NCBI GenBank assembly: GCA_000378025.1
Contig: KB899087.1
Span: forward strand, 3,348,001 to 3,412,000
Direction of reading: 5' to 3'
Origin: Xanthobacteraceae bacterium 501b
GTDB taxonomy: Bacteria; Pseudomonadota; Alphaproteobacteria; Rhizobiales; Xanthobacteraceae
DNA: 64,000 nucleotides
Of the stretch, positions 28,150 through 37,700 are shown one piece after another. The translations under genes were made by a program, and so were the position numbers. The notes beneath the pieces were generated by a model. That model did no database searches. It was not told where the DNA came from and was given only the letters and a program-made list of their open reading frames with translations. Each line of letters begins with the position of its first letter. Positions within the stretch are counted from its first letter, which is position 1.

Positions 28150-29061
28150 CTACAGTCTCTTGATGAGGCGGGCCGGCACTCCTGCGACAACGGTATTCGG
28201 CTCCACCGACTTTGTCACGGCCGCACCAAGACCGACGACCGCGCCCGCACCAATCTCAAGTTTCTGCAAGATCGCCGCATTGGGCGCGACCCACGCACGA
28301 TCTCCAATCGTTACGCTTCCGCTGATCTCGCTACAGGCGATGATCTGACAGTTTCGGCCAATGCGAACATTATGGGCGACATGGACCAGATTGTCGATCA
28401 TCGTGTAGTCGCCAATAGTCGTCGGCTCAATGGTTCCCGATGCAACAGCCGTGAAGTTTCCGATCTGGACAAAATCGCCGACAACGACGCCTCCGAGATG
28501 GGGCATCCTGAAAAGATTGCCATTCGTATCCGTCTCAACACCGAAACCGTCCTCACCGAGAACGGCATGAGAAAATATAACGCAATTTCTTCCTATTGTA
28601 ACGTTTCTCGAAAAGACAACATGCCGGTGAATGACACTACCGGGCCCAACAACGCAATCCGGCCCAATAATGCTATACTCACCTATCGTTGCGGTTTCAT
28701 CAATTCTAGCGGATGGATGTATGATCGACGTCGGATGAATACCCGAAAAAGAAGAGGCGACAAAAAATTCGGCCGCAACCTGCGCAAAGGCCAGCCGAGG
28801 ATTGTCTACCAGAATTAGCAAACCTTCCGAATCCGGCACCACCGAAGAGCCCGCCGGCGCGAGAAGCACGGAGCCGCGGGGAACGAGCCCACTGGCGGCC
28901 TCGCTCGGCGCTGTCTTTGTAAAAGCAATCCCGCCTTCAACCAGCGCATTTGACGTACAAACACGCCGTACCGAGAATTCTCCCGCCTCTCCAATCAGCG
29001 TAGCGCCAAATTTCCGCATACAAAATTCAGCGATTTTTTTCGACGACGCGACTTTTGTCAT
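28150..29061 (-). CDS. LpxD-like UDP-acylglucosamine N-acyltransferase paralogue (303 aa)
   Basis: The C-terminal 200 residues are left-handed beta-helix hexapeptide repeats (IHPSARIDETATIGEYSIIG onward), with the LpxD landmark HAVLGEDGFGVE and then HVAHNVRIG. The N-terminal domain resembles LpxD but is divergent. At about 303 residues it is shorter than the usual LpxD (about 340). Because the composition is atypical and there are no lpxA, fabZ or lpxB neighbours, I read it as an accessory acyltransferase for surface sugar modification rather than the housekeeping lipid A enzyme. Confidence 0.75.
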   Translation of the reverse strand: MTKVASSKKIAEFCMRKFGATLIGEAGEFSVRRVCTSNALVEGGIAFTKTAPSEAASGLVPRGSVLLAPAGSSVVPDSEGLLILVDNPRLAFAQVAAEFFVASSFSGIHPTSIIHPSARIDETATIGEYSIIGPDCVVGPGSVIHRHVVFSRNVTIGRNCVIFSHAVLGEDGFGVETDTNGNLFRMPHLGGVVVGDFVQIGNFTAVASGTIEPTTIGDYTMIDNLVHVAHNVRIGRNCQIIACSEISGSVTIGDRAWVAPNAAILQKLEIGAGAVVGLGAAVTKSVEPNTVVAGVPARLIKRL

Positions 29062-29272
29062 GTCCTGACCTCATCGGTTCTCCATCAGGCCCGCGTGCAT
29101 CGCAGCAAAAACTGATGAGTCATCACCAAACCTGGCGTCAAATCGCGCCTATACGCCACCTTCATACCATCGCCTTTGCGCGAGATAAACGATGCGGGCG
29201 GAGAGAACGGCTTCGCGCTCGCGCGCGTAATCATTGAGATCTGTGGTCCGCCCGCCCGCGCTGTCCCACCCC

Positions 29273-29301
29273 TTGCATCCCCCGCGCATCTGGACGATAT
29301 A
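29273..29301 (+). promoter_or_regulatory. Promoter of the SRP RNA gene
   Basis: TTGCAT (29273-29278), 17 bases, then GATATA (29296-29301); transcription would begin at about 29305-29308, exactly at the 5' end of the SRP RNA stem. Confidence 0.65.
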
Positions 29302-29304
29302 AGC

Positions 29305-29408
29305 GGCGGGAGGTTGGCGGTGGACGAGCCACTCGCCAACCGGGTCAGGTCCGGAAGGAAGCAGCCCCAACGAGCCCGGATCGGGTCTCTGTCCAGCCTC
29401 CCACCCTT
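29305..29408 (+). ncRNA. ffs: Small signal recognition particle RNA (4.5S type)
   Basis: The universally conserved domain IV loop GTCAGGTCCGGAAGGAAGCA is at 29344-29363. The 5' GGGAGGTTG (29308-29316) pairs with CAGCCTCCC (29394-29402) to close the long hairpin. The RNA binds Ffh and targets membrane proteins. In many Rhizobiales ffs sits directly before dnaX; here more than 2 kb of accessory and degenerate sequence separate them. Confidence 0.96.
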
Positions 29409-29410
29409 CT

Positions 29411-29422
29411 CCCCCCCCCCCC
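29411..29422 (+). repeat. Run of 12 cytosines
   Basis: A C12 homopolymer directly after the SRP RNA. It is noncoding, so phase variation of a protein is not implied, but the length is likely to be unstable and error-prone in sequencing. A second run, of seven C, lies near 29490. Confidence 0.9.
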
Positions 29423-29680
29423 CGGCGATTAGGTTCGCCGCATGCGGGCATATCGGGACTAGGAGACGCTCAGACCTTCCGGCTGCCCCCCCATTTTTCC
29501 GACTACCTAACCGTCTATGCCGAAACGCTCACATTTGAACGGGCGCGGTTTGCATGTATTGATATGATGACAGGAAATGAGGACGTGACACGGCCGAGGC
29601 GTCCAACGGAGTCACGCTGAAGAGACACAGTCCCGCCTTTCGCCGATGCCGATTTTGCAAGCCGACTTTCGGGGAAGTTG

Positions 29681-30391
29681 ATGATATCGGAAGATGATTT
29701 TGACATTGCCGGCGACACTGCGCCCGACCTAGCGTTTGTGCGCCTTGAAAGAAAATTCCGGACCGCTTACACGCAAAACATTAGCCAATCAGAAAGCAGC
29801 TCTTCGTACAACTTTTACACGCTTGAGTATATTAATCACACAATAGCCGCCGCGACAGCTCTTGAAATTGATTTGCTTAGATATTTTAGGATAGAAAATA
29901 TAAAAGAATCGGATATTTTCGACAACTATCGATCCATAAGGCAGATTGTCGATGAATTTTCTGTTCAGGTTCAAATAAAATACGCACGAGAAAAATCATA
30001 TAATAAGACCTTACTTAACGATAATGAAAAAACCAAATTAAGATCGTACGTTAATAAAATTAAAGAAATAATTGATAAATCAAATTTAATTAATTCAAAA
30101 AAAGAGAGACTTTTTAATAGAATAAATGAATTCCTTGACGAACTGGACAAAGACAGAACCTCGCTTCAGAGATTTACTGACATAGTACTCACGCTCTGCA
30201 CTACGGCAGCGGACGCGGCCGAAGAACTCGAACCTACATGGAAATGGGTTCGACTAGCAGGTGAAGTTCTAGGCGCTCGAAAGGAGAAAGAGACCGAAAA
30301 ATTGCCTCCTCCGCCAAAAAGAATCGAACCCCCGCGACCAAAGTCCTTGGAGCATAAAGACTCCGATGTAGACGATGAGATCCCATTCTAA
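29681..30391 (+). CDS. Orphan protein with proline-rich linker and SSB-like C-terminal tail (236 aa)
   Basis: Not recognised as a named family. ATG 29681 follows GGGGA; TTG 29678 is the alternative. Residues 1-195 are mainly helical and Lys/Asn/Glu-rich with AT-rich codons, very unlike the flanking genes, so it was probably acquired. After a hydrophobic helix (FTDIVLTLCTTAADAAEEL) comes a Pro-rich linker (KLPPPPKRIEPPRPK) and the final residues DSDVDDEIPF. The last six match the acidic tip of bacterial SSB (DDDIPF), which docks SSB-binding repair and replication proteins. SSB mimicry is inference. It lies between ffs and dnaX and ends in a terminator. Confidence 0.7.
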   Translation: MISEDDFDIAGDTAPDLAFVRLERKFRTAYTQNISQSESSSSYNFYTLEYINHTIAAATALEIDLLRYFRIENIKESDIFDNYRSIRQIVDEFSVQVQIKYAREKSYNKTLLNDNEKTKLRSYVNKIKEIIDKSNLINSKKERLFNRINEFLDELDKDRTSLQRFTDIVLTLCTTAADAAEELEPTWKWVRLAGEVLGARKEKETEKLPPPPKRIEPPRPKSLEHKDSDVDDEIPF

Positions 30392-30412
30392 CGCAAATGG
30401 GGGCTCTTTTTC
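30382..30412 (+). terminator. Rho-independent terminator overlapping the stop of the SSB-tail gene
   Basis: CCCATT (30382-30387) and AATGGG (30396-30401) form a six-pair stem followed by GGCTCTTTTT. The stem includes the last codons and the TAA stop of the gene, a compact arrangement common in acquired genes. Confidence 0.6.
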
Positions 30413-30447
30413 CGGCCAAGCCCTACTCGCCCCCGCACTGGGCGTGA

Positions 30448-31545
30448 TCGCTGGGCACGCCCTGGCGGATCGTCAGCCCGCAAGCCTTCGGCACCACCCA
30501 GCCCGGCACCTTCATCATCACCGGCTACAAGAGCGGCTATTTCTGGGGCGAGGGGCTGCGGCCCGATGGCACCGCCTTCACCTTGCTCGGCTCGAGCACG
30601 CCGGAAGGGCGGGTGCTGTTCAACACCCTCACCGATGGCGAACTCGGCAGCCTCTATGGCGGCATCGAGGGCGACGCATCGAGCGCGCAGATGCTGCTCG
30701 GCACCTATGATTCCTCCGCCGTGTTCACCGGCGATATCACCGTGACCTCGCTCGTGCGCCCCTATGCGCAGACCGTGGCGGCGACCGGCACCACCGCCGC
30801 GGTCGGTGCCGCCCGCACGCTCTACGCCGTCGCCGGCACCACGAACGGCCTGTTCGGGGCGATGGCGCCGGTCACGCTCACGCTCAACGAACTTGAGGGC
30901 CCGGCCCTGTCGGGCGCGATCAGCCAGACCCTGCCGGTGCTGGCCGGCGCCGCCACCGAGGCGACCGCGAACGTCCAGCGCATGCTGGGGCAGGTCGTGA
31001 CCGAGCGCCTCGACGCCCCCGACCGCTCGGACAGCAGCACCCGCGCCTGGGTGCGGCCGCTCGGCGGCGGCGGCCAGCAGGGCGCGATCGGCGGCGTGCC
31101 CGGTTACAGCTTCGGCGGCGGCGCCGCTTTCGGCGTCGACCGGAGCTTTGACGGGCAAGGCCGCGCCGGCGCGCTCTTCGCCTTCACCTCCACCAGCGTC
31201 ACCGCCGACACCGACGCCGCGCGGGCCAATCTCGCCTCCGGCTCGGCCAATCTGCGCTCCTACCTTCTCGGTGCCTATGGCAGCACTGCGCTGGCCGGCG
31301 GGCGCAACCTCGCGGTGGAGGGCCAGACCACTCGCAAGCTGTTCGTCTCCGGCGAGCTGGCGCTGCGCCACGCGCTGACCGAAATACCGGGCGCCGACCT
31401 CTCGCCCTGGCTGTTCACCGCCGGGGTGGGGCTCGTCGCTGCGGGTTCCGATACCCTCAGCTTCGATACCCCCTACGATGTTGAGGCGAGCCCGTCCGCC
31501 TATCTCAACCAGACCGGCTCGGTCGCGGTGACGTGGCGGCTGTAG
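30448..31545 (+). pseudogene. Autotransporter remnant: 3' passenger end and beta-domain, 5' part missing
   Basis: An open frame without a valid start runs from 30448 (a TGA precedes it) to TAG 31545. Early residues such as GYFWGEGLRPDGTAF and TPEGRVLFN look like a passenger tail. From about 31030 it resembles an autotransporter barrel (RAWVRPLGGGGQQ, VPGYSFGGGAAFGVDR, AGALFAFTSTSV). The barrel looks too short and ends in TWRL instead of the usual terminal aromatic, so an internal deletion is also likely. The 5' part may have been lost when the AT-rich gene upstream arrived. Codons are GC-rich and native in style. Confidence 0.7.
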
Positions 31546-31669
31546 CGCACCGGAAGCACGGGCGCACCGGATGGAGCGCCGCCGCGCCTTCCCTCCCGTC
31601 CCCGGAAATTTGCCCGTCCCGTCATTGCGCCGTTGTGCCCTGCCCCGCCGGCGATGCTATGAAGGGGCC

Positions 31670-33661
31670 ATGAGCGCCGACACCCCCGACATGTCCGACC
31701 CGACTGATATGGCCGATGACGGGCCGGGCTTCGACCTCGGCCCGGCGCCGAGCGTGCCGGCCGTGCCGCCCGCCGCGCCGGTGACGCCCTATCGCGTGCT
31801 CGCCCGCAAATACCGGCCGCAGACCTTCGCCGATCTGATCGGCCAGGAGGCGATGGTCCGCACGCTGAGCAACGCCTTCACCTCGGGGCGCATCGCGCAG
31901 GCCTATATCCTCACCGGGGTGCGCGGCGTCGGCAAGACCACCACCGCCCGCATCCTCGCCCGCGCGCTCAACTACGAGCCGGCCGACGGCCCCGTCGGCG
32001 GCGGGCAGCCGACGCTGGACATGCCGGTGCTCGGCCGCCACTGCCGCGACATCATCGAGAGCCGCCATGTCGACGTGCAGGAGATGGACGCCGCGTCCAA
32101 TACCGGCATCGGCGACATTCGCGAGATCATCGAGGCGGCGCGCTACAAGCCGGTACTGGCGCGCTACAAGGTCTTCATCATCGACGAAGTGCACATGCTC
32201 TCCACGGCGGCCTTCAACGGGCTGCTGAAGACGCTGGAAGAGCCGCCCGAGCATGTGAAGTTCATCTTCGCCACCACGGAAATCCGCAAGGTGCCGGTCA
32301 CGGTGCTCTCGCGCACCCAGCGCTTCGATCTGCGCCGGGTCGAGGCCGGCGTGCTGGCGCGCCACCTGCACGGCATCTGCACGGCGGAGGGCGTGAACAT
32401 CGACGCCGAGGCGCTGAGCCTCATCGCCCGCGCGGCGGAAGGCTCGGTGCGCGACGCGCTCTCGCTGCTCGACCAGGCGATCGCCCATTCCGGCGGCCAG
32501 GCAACGGGCGGCATGGTGCATGGCGAGCAGGTGCGGGCGCTGCTCGGCCTCGCCGATCGCGGCCGCGTCATCGACCTGTTCGAGGCGCTGATGAAGGGCG
32601 ACATCGCCCAGGCGCTGACCGAACTGCGCGAGCAATATGATTCCGGCGCCGACCCGGCGGTGGTGATCGCAGATCTCGCCGAATTCACCCATCTCGTCAC
32701 CCGGATGAAGATCCTGCCCGAGACCGGCGACGACGCCGCTCTGGTGGAAGCCGAGCGCACGCGCGGGCGGGATTTCGCCCGCGGCCTGTCGATGCGGGTG
32801 CTCGCGCGCGCCTGGCAGATGCTGACCAAGGGCCTCACCGAGGTGCAGCAGGCGGCCAAGCCGATGCAGGCGGCGGAAATGGTGCTGGTGCGCCTCGCCT
32901 ATGCCAGCGACCTGCCGACCCCGGACGAGGCGCTGCGCCGCCTGCGCGACGGCGCGCCCGAACCGGCCGCCCGGCCTTCCGGTGGTGGCGGCGGAATGGG
33001 CGGCGGTTCAGCAATGAGCTCTGGTGGCGGCTCGGCGATGGCGGCGACCGCCCCGCGCAGCTATGCCGCCCCTGTCTCTGCCCCGGTCTCCGCTCCCTCG
33101 GCCGCCCCCAGCGCGGCGAGCCATCTTTCGGTGGCCTCCCGCAGCGCCCCGCGCCCGGCCGCGCCGACGCCTTCCCCCGCGCCCGCCCCTGTCGCCAGCC
33201 TCGCCGTGGCGACCTTCGAGGATCTGGTCGCGCTCGCCGCCGCCCGGCGCGACCTCAAGCTCAAATTCGCGCTGGAAAACCATCTGCGCCTGGTCGACTT
33301 CGAGGATGGAAGGCTGGAAGTGGCGCTGGCCCCCGGCGGCTCGCCCAATCTGATCCAGGAACTGCAGTCGAAGATTTCCGAATGGACGGGAAAGCGCTGG
33401 CTGGTCGCCCTGTCGCGCGAGGAGGGCGAGCCCACTCTGGCCGAGAAGGCCGCCGCCCAGCGCCATGCGATGATGACCGGCGTGCGCGCCGACCCCTTGG
33501 TGGCGGCGGCGCTGGCCCGTTTTCCCGGCGCCTCGATCGTCGATGTGCGTTCGCTCGCAACCGAAGAGCCTGCCGGCGACTTCACCACCGATACCAACGA
33601 CGCCGATCTGATGGCCGCCCGCGATGACGGGCCGGGCGCGGACGACGAGATCGAGTTCTGA
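31670..33661 (+). CDS. dnaX: DNA polymerase III subunits gamma/tau DnaX (663 aa)
   Basis: Clamp-loader ATPase. Walker A GVRGVGKTTTAR, Walker B FIIDEVHMLS, sensor 1 FATTEIRKVPVTVLSRTQRF and GSVRDALSLLDQ are all present. The zinc-binding cysteines of most DnaX proteins are missing here (only GRHC remains), which is usual for Rhizobiales. A Gly/Ser/Ala/Pro-rich linker (about 420-500) precedes the tau-specific region. I start at ATG 31670, just after AAGGGG. The protein ends GADDEIEF, faintly like an SSB tail. It is followed after 14 bases by ybaB. Confidence 0.95.
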   Translation: MSADTPDMSDPTDMADDGPGFDLGPAPSVPAVPPAAPVTPYRVLARKYRPQTFADLIGQEAMVRTLSNAFTSGRIAQAYILTGVRGVGKTTTARILARALNYEPADGPVGGGQPTLDMPVLGRHCRDIIESRHVDVQEMDAASNTGIGDIREIIEAARYKPVLARYKVFIIDEVHMLSTAAFNGLLKTLEEPPEHVKFIFATTEIRKVPVTVLSRTQRFDLRRVEAGVLARHLHGICTAEGVNIDAEALSLIARAAEGSVRDALSLLDQAIAHSGGQATGGMVHGEQVRALLGLADRGRVIDLFEALMKGDIAQALTELREQYDSGADPAVVIADLAEFTHLVTRMKILPETGDDAALVEAERTRGRDFARGLSMRVLARAWQMLTKGLTEVQQAAKPMQAAEMVLVRLAYASDLPTPDEALRRLRDGAPEPAARPSGGGGGMGGGSAMSSGGGSAMAATAPRSYAAPVSAPVSAPSAAPSAASHLSVASRSAPRPAAPTPSPAPAPVASLAVATFEDLVALAAARRDLKLKFALENHLRLVDFEDGRLEVALAPGGSPNLIQELQSKISEWTGKRWLVALSREEGEPTLAEKAAAQRHAMMTGVRADPLVAAALARFPGASIVDVRSLATEEPAGDFTTDTNDADLMAARDDGPGADDEIEF

Positions 33662-33675
33662 CACAGGAGTCCCGG

Positions 33676-33996
33676 ATGAAAGACCTTCTCGGCATCATGT
33701 CCAAGGTGAAGGAGATGCAGTCCAAGATGGAGCAGCTCCAGGCGGAGCTGGAAGCCATCGAGGTCGAAGGCGCGGCCGGCGGCGGCATGGTCACGGTGCG
33801 CCTCTCCGCCAAGGGCGCGCTGAAGGCGATCCATGTCGACCCCAGCCTGCTCAACCCGGATGAGGCGGAAATCCTGGAAGACCTGATCGTCGCCGCCCAT
33901 GCCGATGCCCGCGCCAAGGGCGACCGCATCGTGCAGGAAAAGACCCAGGCGATCACCGCCGGCCTGCCGATCCCTCCCGGCATGAAGCTGTTCTGA
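33676..33996 (+). CDS. YbaB/EbfC nucleoid-associated protein (106 aa)
   Basis: Small dimeric DNA-binding protein; MKDLLGIMSKVKEMQSKMEQ is the coiled N-terminal helix and GGGMVTVRLSAKGALKAIHVD the conserved core. The order dnaX-ybaB is near universal and is usually followed by recR; here recR does not follow, and a repeat and a TetR gene come next. ACAGGAG precedes the ATG. Confidence 0.95.
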   Translation: MKDLLGIMSKVKEMQSKMEQLQAELEAIEVEGAAGGGMVTVRLSAKGALKAIHVDPSLLNPDEAEILEDLIVAAHADARAKGDRIVQEKTQAITAGLPIPPGMKLF

Positions 33997-34031
33997 GAGA
34001 CGGACGCCGGGCGCCGCGCGGCGTCCATGCG

Positions 34032-34126
34032 CGTCATCCCGGCCGAGCCAAGCGCGCGCCGGGATCGTCTCCCGCCTCACCGGCACGCGATCCCGGATCG
34101 GCCCTTTGGGCCGCCCGGGATGACGG
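34032..34126. repeat. Dispersed inverted repeat, family A2
   Basis: Starts GTCATCCCGGCCGAGCC and ends GGGCCGCCCGGGATGACG, so the outer 11 or so bases are an inverted repeat, with an inner pair CCGGGATCG / CGATCCCGG. The same layout is at 47911-48000. It lies between the convergent ybaB and tetR genes. Confidence 0.75.
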
Positions 34127-34141
34127 GGGGTGGCCCGCGCG

Positions 34142-34735
34142 CTACCTGTCCATCAGGCCTTCCACGACGCCCATCACCGCGGCCGCGATGGCGTCCACCT
34201 GCGCGGTCAGCGGGCCGCTGATCCGGCCATAGAGCGCGAACACGGCCGGCTGCACCACGCAGCCCAGCGCCATGGCGCTGGCCAGTGTGACGCGCTCGGG
34301 CGGCACGCCGGCGCCGCGCAGCATCTGCGCCACCGCCTCCACCACATTCGCCTCCGGCGCGTCCGGCACCCGGCCCAGATGCTCGTGCTGGTGGATGAGC
34401 AGATAGGCGAACAGCGCCGGCTCGGCATCGAACAGGCCGCAGGCCAGCCCCACCATCGCCCGCAGCTTTGCCGGCAGCTCCGGCTCGTCCGCGTCGATGG
34501 CGCAGATCTCGGCCGCCAACGCCCCGTAGCGGGTGAGGAACAGCTCGCGGGCCAGCTTCTCCTTCGAGGGGAAATGCCGGTACAGCGCCCCCTCGCTCAC
34601 CCCGACCCCCAGCGCGATATCGCGCACCGAGGTGCCGGCCACGCCCTTCTGCGCGAACAGCTCCAGCGCGACCGCCTCGATCCGCGCGCGGGTATCCGCG
34701 CCGTCGCGGCCGCGCCGTGCGGGCGCCGCGCTCAC
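34142..34735 (-). CDS. TetR/AcrR-family transcriptional regulator (197 aa)
   Basis: The N-terminal helix-turn-helix is typical: VRDIALGVGVSEGALYRHFPSKEKLARELF. The C-terminal ligand domain has no recognisable specificity. ATG 34735 overlaps the stop of the upstream fused acyltransferase gene by ATGA, so it is the last gene of that operon. A near-perfect inverted repeat, GTCAGTGA-GCGA-TCACTTAC, in front of the operon is a good candidate operator, which would make this an autoregulating repressor responding to fatty acid or lysophospholipid derivatives (inference). Confidence 0.88.
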   Translation of the reverse strand: MSAAPARRGRDGADTRARIEAVALELFAQKGVAGTSVRDIALGVGVSEGALYRHFPSKEKLARELFLTRYGALAAEICAIDADEPELPAKLRAMVGLACGLFDAEPALFAYLLIHQHEHLGRVPDAPEANVVEAVAQMLRGAGVPPERVTLASAMALGCVVQPAVFALYGRISGPLTAQVDAIAAAVMGVVEGLMDR

Positions 34736-37700
34736 GCACCCTCTCCCGGCCCGGCGCCGCGCGCGGCGAGCATTTCCAGCGCGATGGTGCGCGCCTTGGT
34801 GAAGTCCACCTTGCCGGAACCCAGCAGCGGCAGCGCGTCCATGCGCAGGATTTCGGCCGGGATCATCAGCTCGGTCACGCCGCGCTCGCGGCCATGCGCC
34901 TGCAACGCCGCGCGGGTGAGATCGGGCGCGGTGGTCATCAGGATGATGCGCTCGCCGCGCCGCGCATCCGGCACCGCCACCGCGACATGCTCGGCATCGG
35001 GGCGCAAGACGGCGACCATGGTGTCGATGGCGGCGAGCGAGATCATCTCGCCGGCGATCTTGGCGAAGCGCTTCACCCGGCCGCGAATGGCGACGAAGCC
35101 TTCGTCGTCAAAGGTGACGATGTCGCCGGTGTCGTACCAGCCCATCTCAGGCGGCTCGATCACGCCGGGCTTCTCGGCGCGGAGATAGCCGAGCATCACA
35201 TTCGGCCCGCGCACCTGCAGCCGTCCGCCTTCCTCGATGCCGGCCATGGTCTCCAGCCGGTGGTGGACGCCGGGCACCATCCGCCCCACCGTGCCGACGC
35301 GGTTGAACATCGGCGTGTTCACCGCCAGCACCGGCGCGCATTCGGTGACGCCGTAGCCCTCAAGGATGCGGTGGCCAAACTTCTCCATCCACACCCGCCG
35401 CGTTTCCGCCTTCACCGGCTCGGCCCCCGCCACCACGAAGCGCAGCGAGCGGAAATCATAGGGGTTGGCGGTGCGGGCATAGCCCATGAGGAAGGTGTCG
35501 GTACCGACAATGGCGGTGGCGTTGGTGGCGTAGACCAGTTCCGGGATGATCCGGTAGTGCAGCGGCGAGGGGTAGAGATAAGTCTTCAGCCCGGACACCA
35601 TCGGCAGCATCAGCCCGCCCGTCAGCCCGAAGGAATGGAAAACGGGGAGCACGTTGAACATGATGTCGGCGGGCGAGAAGTCGATCCGCGCCGCCACCTG
35701 CGCCACATTGGTGAGAATGTTGCGGTGGGAGAGCACGACGCCCTTCGGCGTACCCTCCGAGCCTGAGGTGAACAGCACGAAGGCCGGGTCGTCGGGATGG
35801 GCGGGCTTGGGCGCCGACAGCGGCAGCATCGCGCGGATCTTGTCCGGCGTGGTGACGGAAGCGCGGATATCCTCGCTCATCAGCACGCGCACATGCTTTT
35901 CCAGCTCCGCGACTTCCGCCTCCAGCCGCGCCTTCTCGATGAAGGCGCGCGAGGCGACCACCAGCTTCACCTCGGCCGCCTTGCAGGCGGTGACAAGGTT
36001 GGTGGCGCCGGCGGTGTAGTTCAGCATGACCGGCACGCGGCCATGCCGCGAGAGCCCCATCAGCACCACGGCGATGCCGGCGGCGTTGGGCAGCAGCACG
36101 CCGACCTTCTCGCTCGGGGCGGTTTCCTTCGCCAGCTTGTCGCCGAGGATCTTCGCCCCGAGAAGAAGCTTGCGATAGGACAGGATGGTGCCGAGCGGGT
36201 CTTCCAGCACGATGCGCTTCATGCCGAGCCGCACCGCCGCGTCCTCCACCGCCTGATAGACGGTGACATTGGTGTGGCTGGTCTCGAAGACGAGATCGCT
36301 CATCACGTCATACAGCGCCGCGCCCGCCGCGCGCCGGCGCCGGCGGCCGAACAGCTCCTTGTCGACCTTCAGCTTGCGCGGCGGCAGGATGGTGACGCGC
36401 ACCTTGGGAAAAAGGCGCTTGCGGGTCTGGTGGCCGTCGAGGCGGGAGAAATAGGTCTGCTCCAGCCCCTCGATCCGCACCGGCACCACGGGCGCGTCCG
36501 CCTTGTCGGCGATCAGCGCCGAGCCGTCATAGATCTTCATGATCGAGCCGGTAACGGTGATGCGCCCCTCGGGGAAGATCACCAATTGCTCGCCCTGCTG
36601 CACCTGGCGAATGAGGTCGCGGGTCGCCATCGGCTTGGTCGGGTCGAGCGGGAAGGCACGCACAAGGCTGAGGAACGGCTTCACCCACCAGGCTTCGGCG
36701 ATGGCGCGGTCGACGGCGAAGACCGGGTCATTGTCGAGCAGCGCCATGATCAGCGGCGCGTCGAGGAAGCTGACATGGTTGATGGCGATCACCGAGCCGG
36801 GGCCGGCGGCCTTCAGGTGCTCCGCCCCCGTCACCTCGACCCGGAACAGCACCCGGAACACCAGCTTGATCAGGTCGCGCAGCACCTGGCCCTGGAAGGC
36901 GCGGCCGGCGAGGATGGCGACGACAAGGCTCGCCACGCCGAGCAGGCCAAGCAGCGCCGGGGCACCGAAGCCGGCGAATTGCAGCCCGGCGACGATGACC
37001 GCGCCGGCGACCATGAAGGCGGCGTTGAGCACATTGTTGCCGGCGATCACCCGGGCGCGGCGGTCCTCGTCGGCGGCCGCCTGCACGAAGGCGAAGGTCG
37101 GCACCACGAAGGCGCCGCCGGCCGCCGCAAGGCCGATCAGGCCGATGGCGGCGTGCACGCCCGCGCCGGAGGTGAGGAACGCATACCAGCCGATCGGCTG
37201 CGCGGCGGGGGCGAGCGTGCCCATCATGAAGGCGAGATCGATGGCGAAGACGCCCATCAGCAGGCCGGCGGCCGGCACCAGCGCCAGCAGGATGCGGCCT
37301 TCCGACAGCTTGGCGGCGAGCGTCGAGCCGATGGCGACGCCGATGGTGAACAGCACGAGGAACAGCGTGACGACGCTTTCCAGCCCGCCAATGCTGTCCT
37401 TGACCAGCGTCGGCAGCAGCGAGAGCACCACGCCGCCGACCAGCCAGAACCAGGAGACGATCAGCGCCCCGCGCCAGATCGGCTTCTCGGCGCGGATGTC
37501 GGCCAGCAGCGTCATCGTGCTGCGCCAGATGTTGCGGTCGATCTTGAGGTCCGGCGCGCCCGGCAGCGTGTGCGGGATCGCCCGGGCGGAGAGCCAGGCA
37601 ATCACCGCCAGCACGAAGGTGAAGCCGGCCACCGCCCATTCCCCGGTATGGGTGAAGGCCAGCGCCCCGCCCACCGTGCCGCCGAGAATGGCGGCGAAGG

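Noticed and set aside
29411-29422. C12 tract as a phase-variation switch
   Set aside because: It is not within or directly before a reading frame; the nearest gene starts about 260 bases later with its own ribosome site.
33997-34141. recR expected after ybaB
   Set aside because: The sequence after ybaB is an inverted repeat and the end of a minus-strand TetR gene; recR must be elsewhere.
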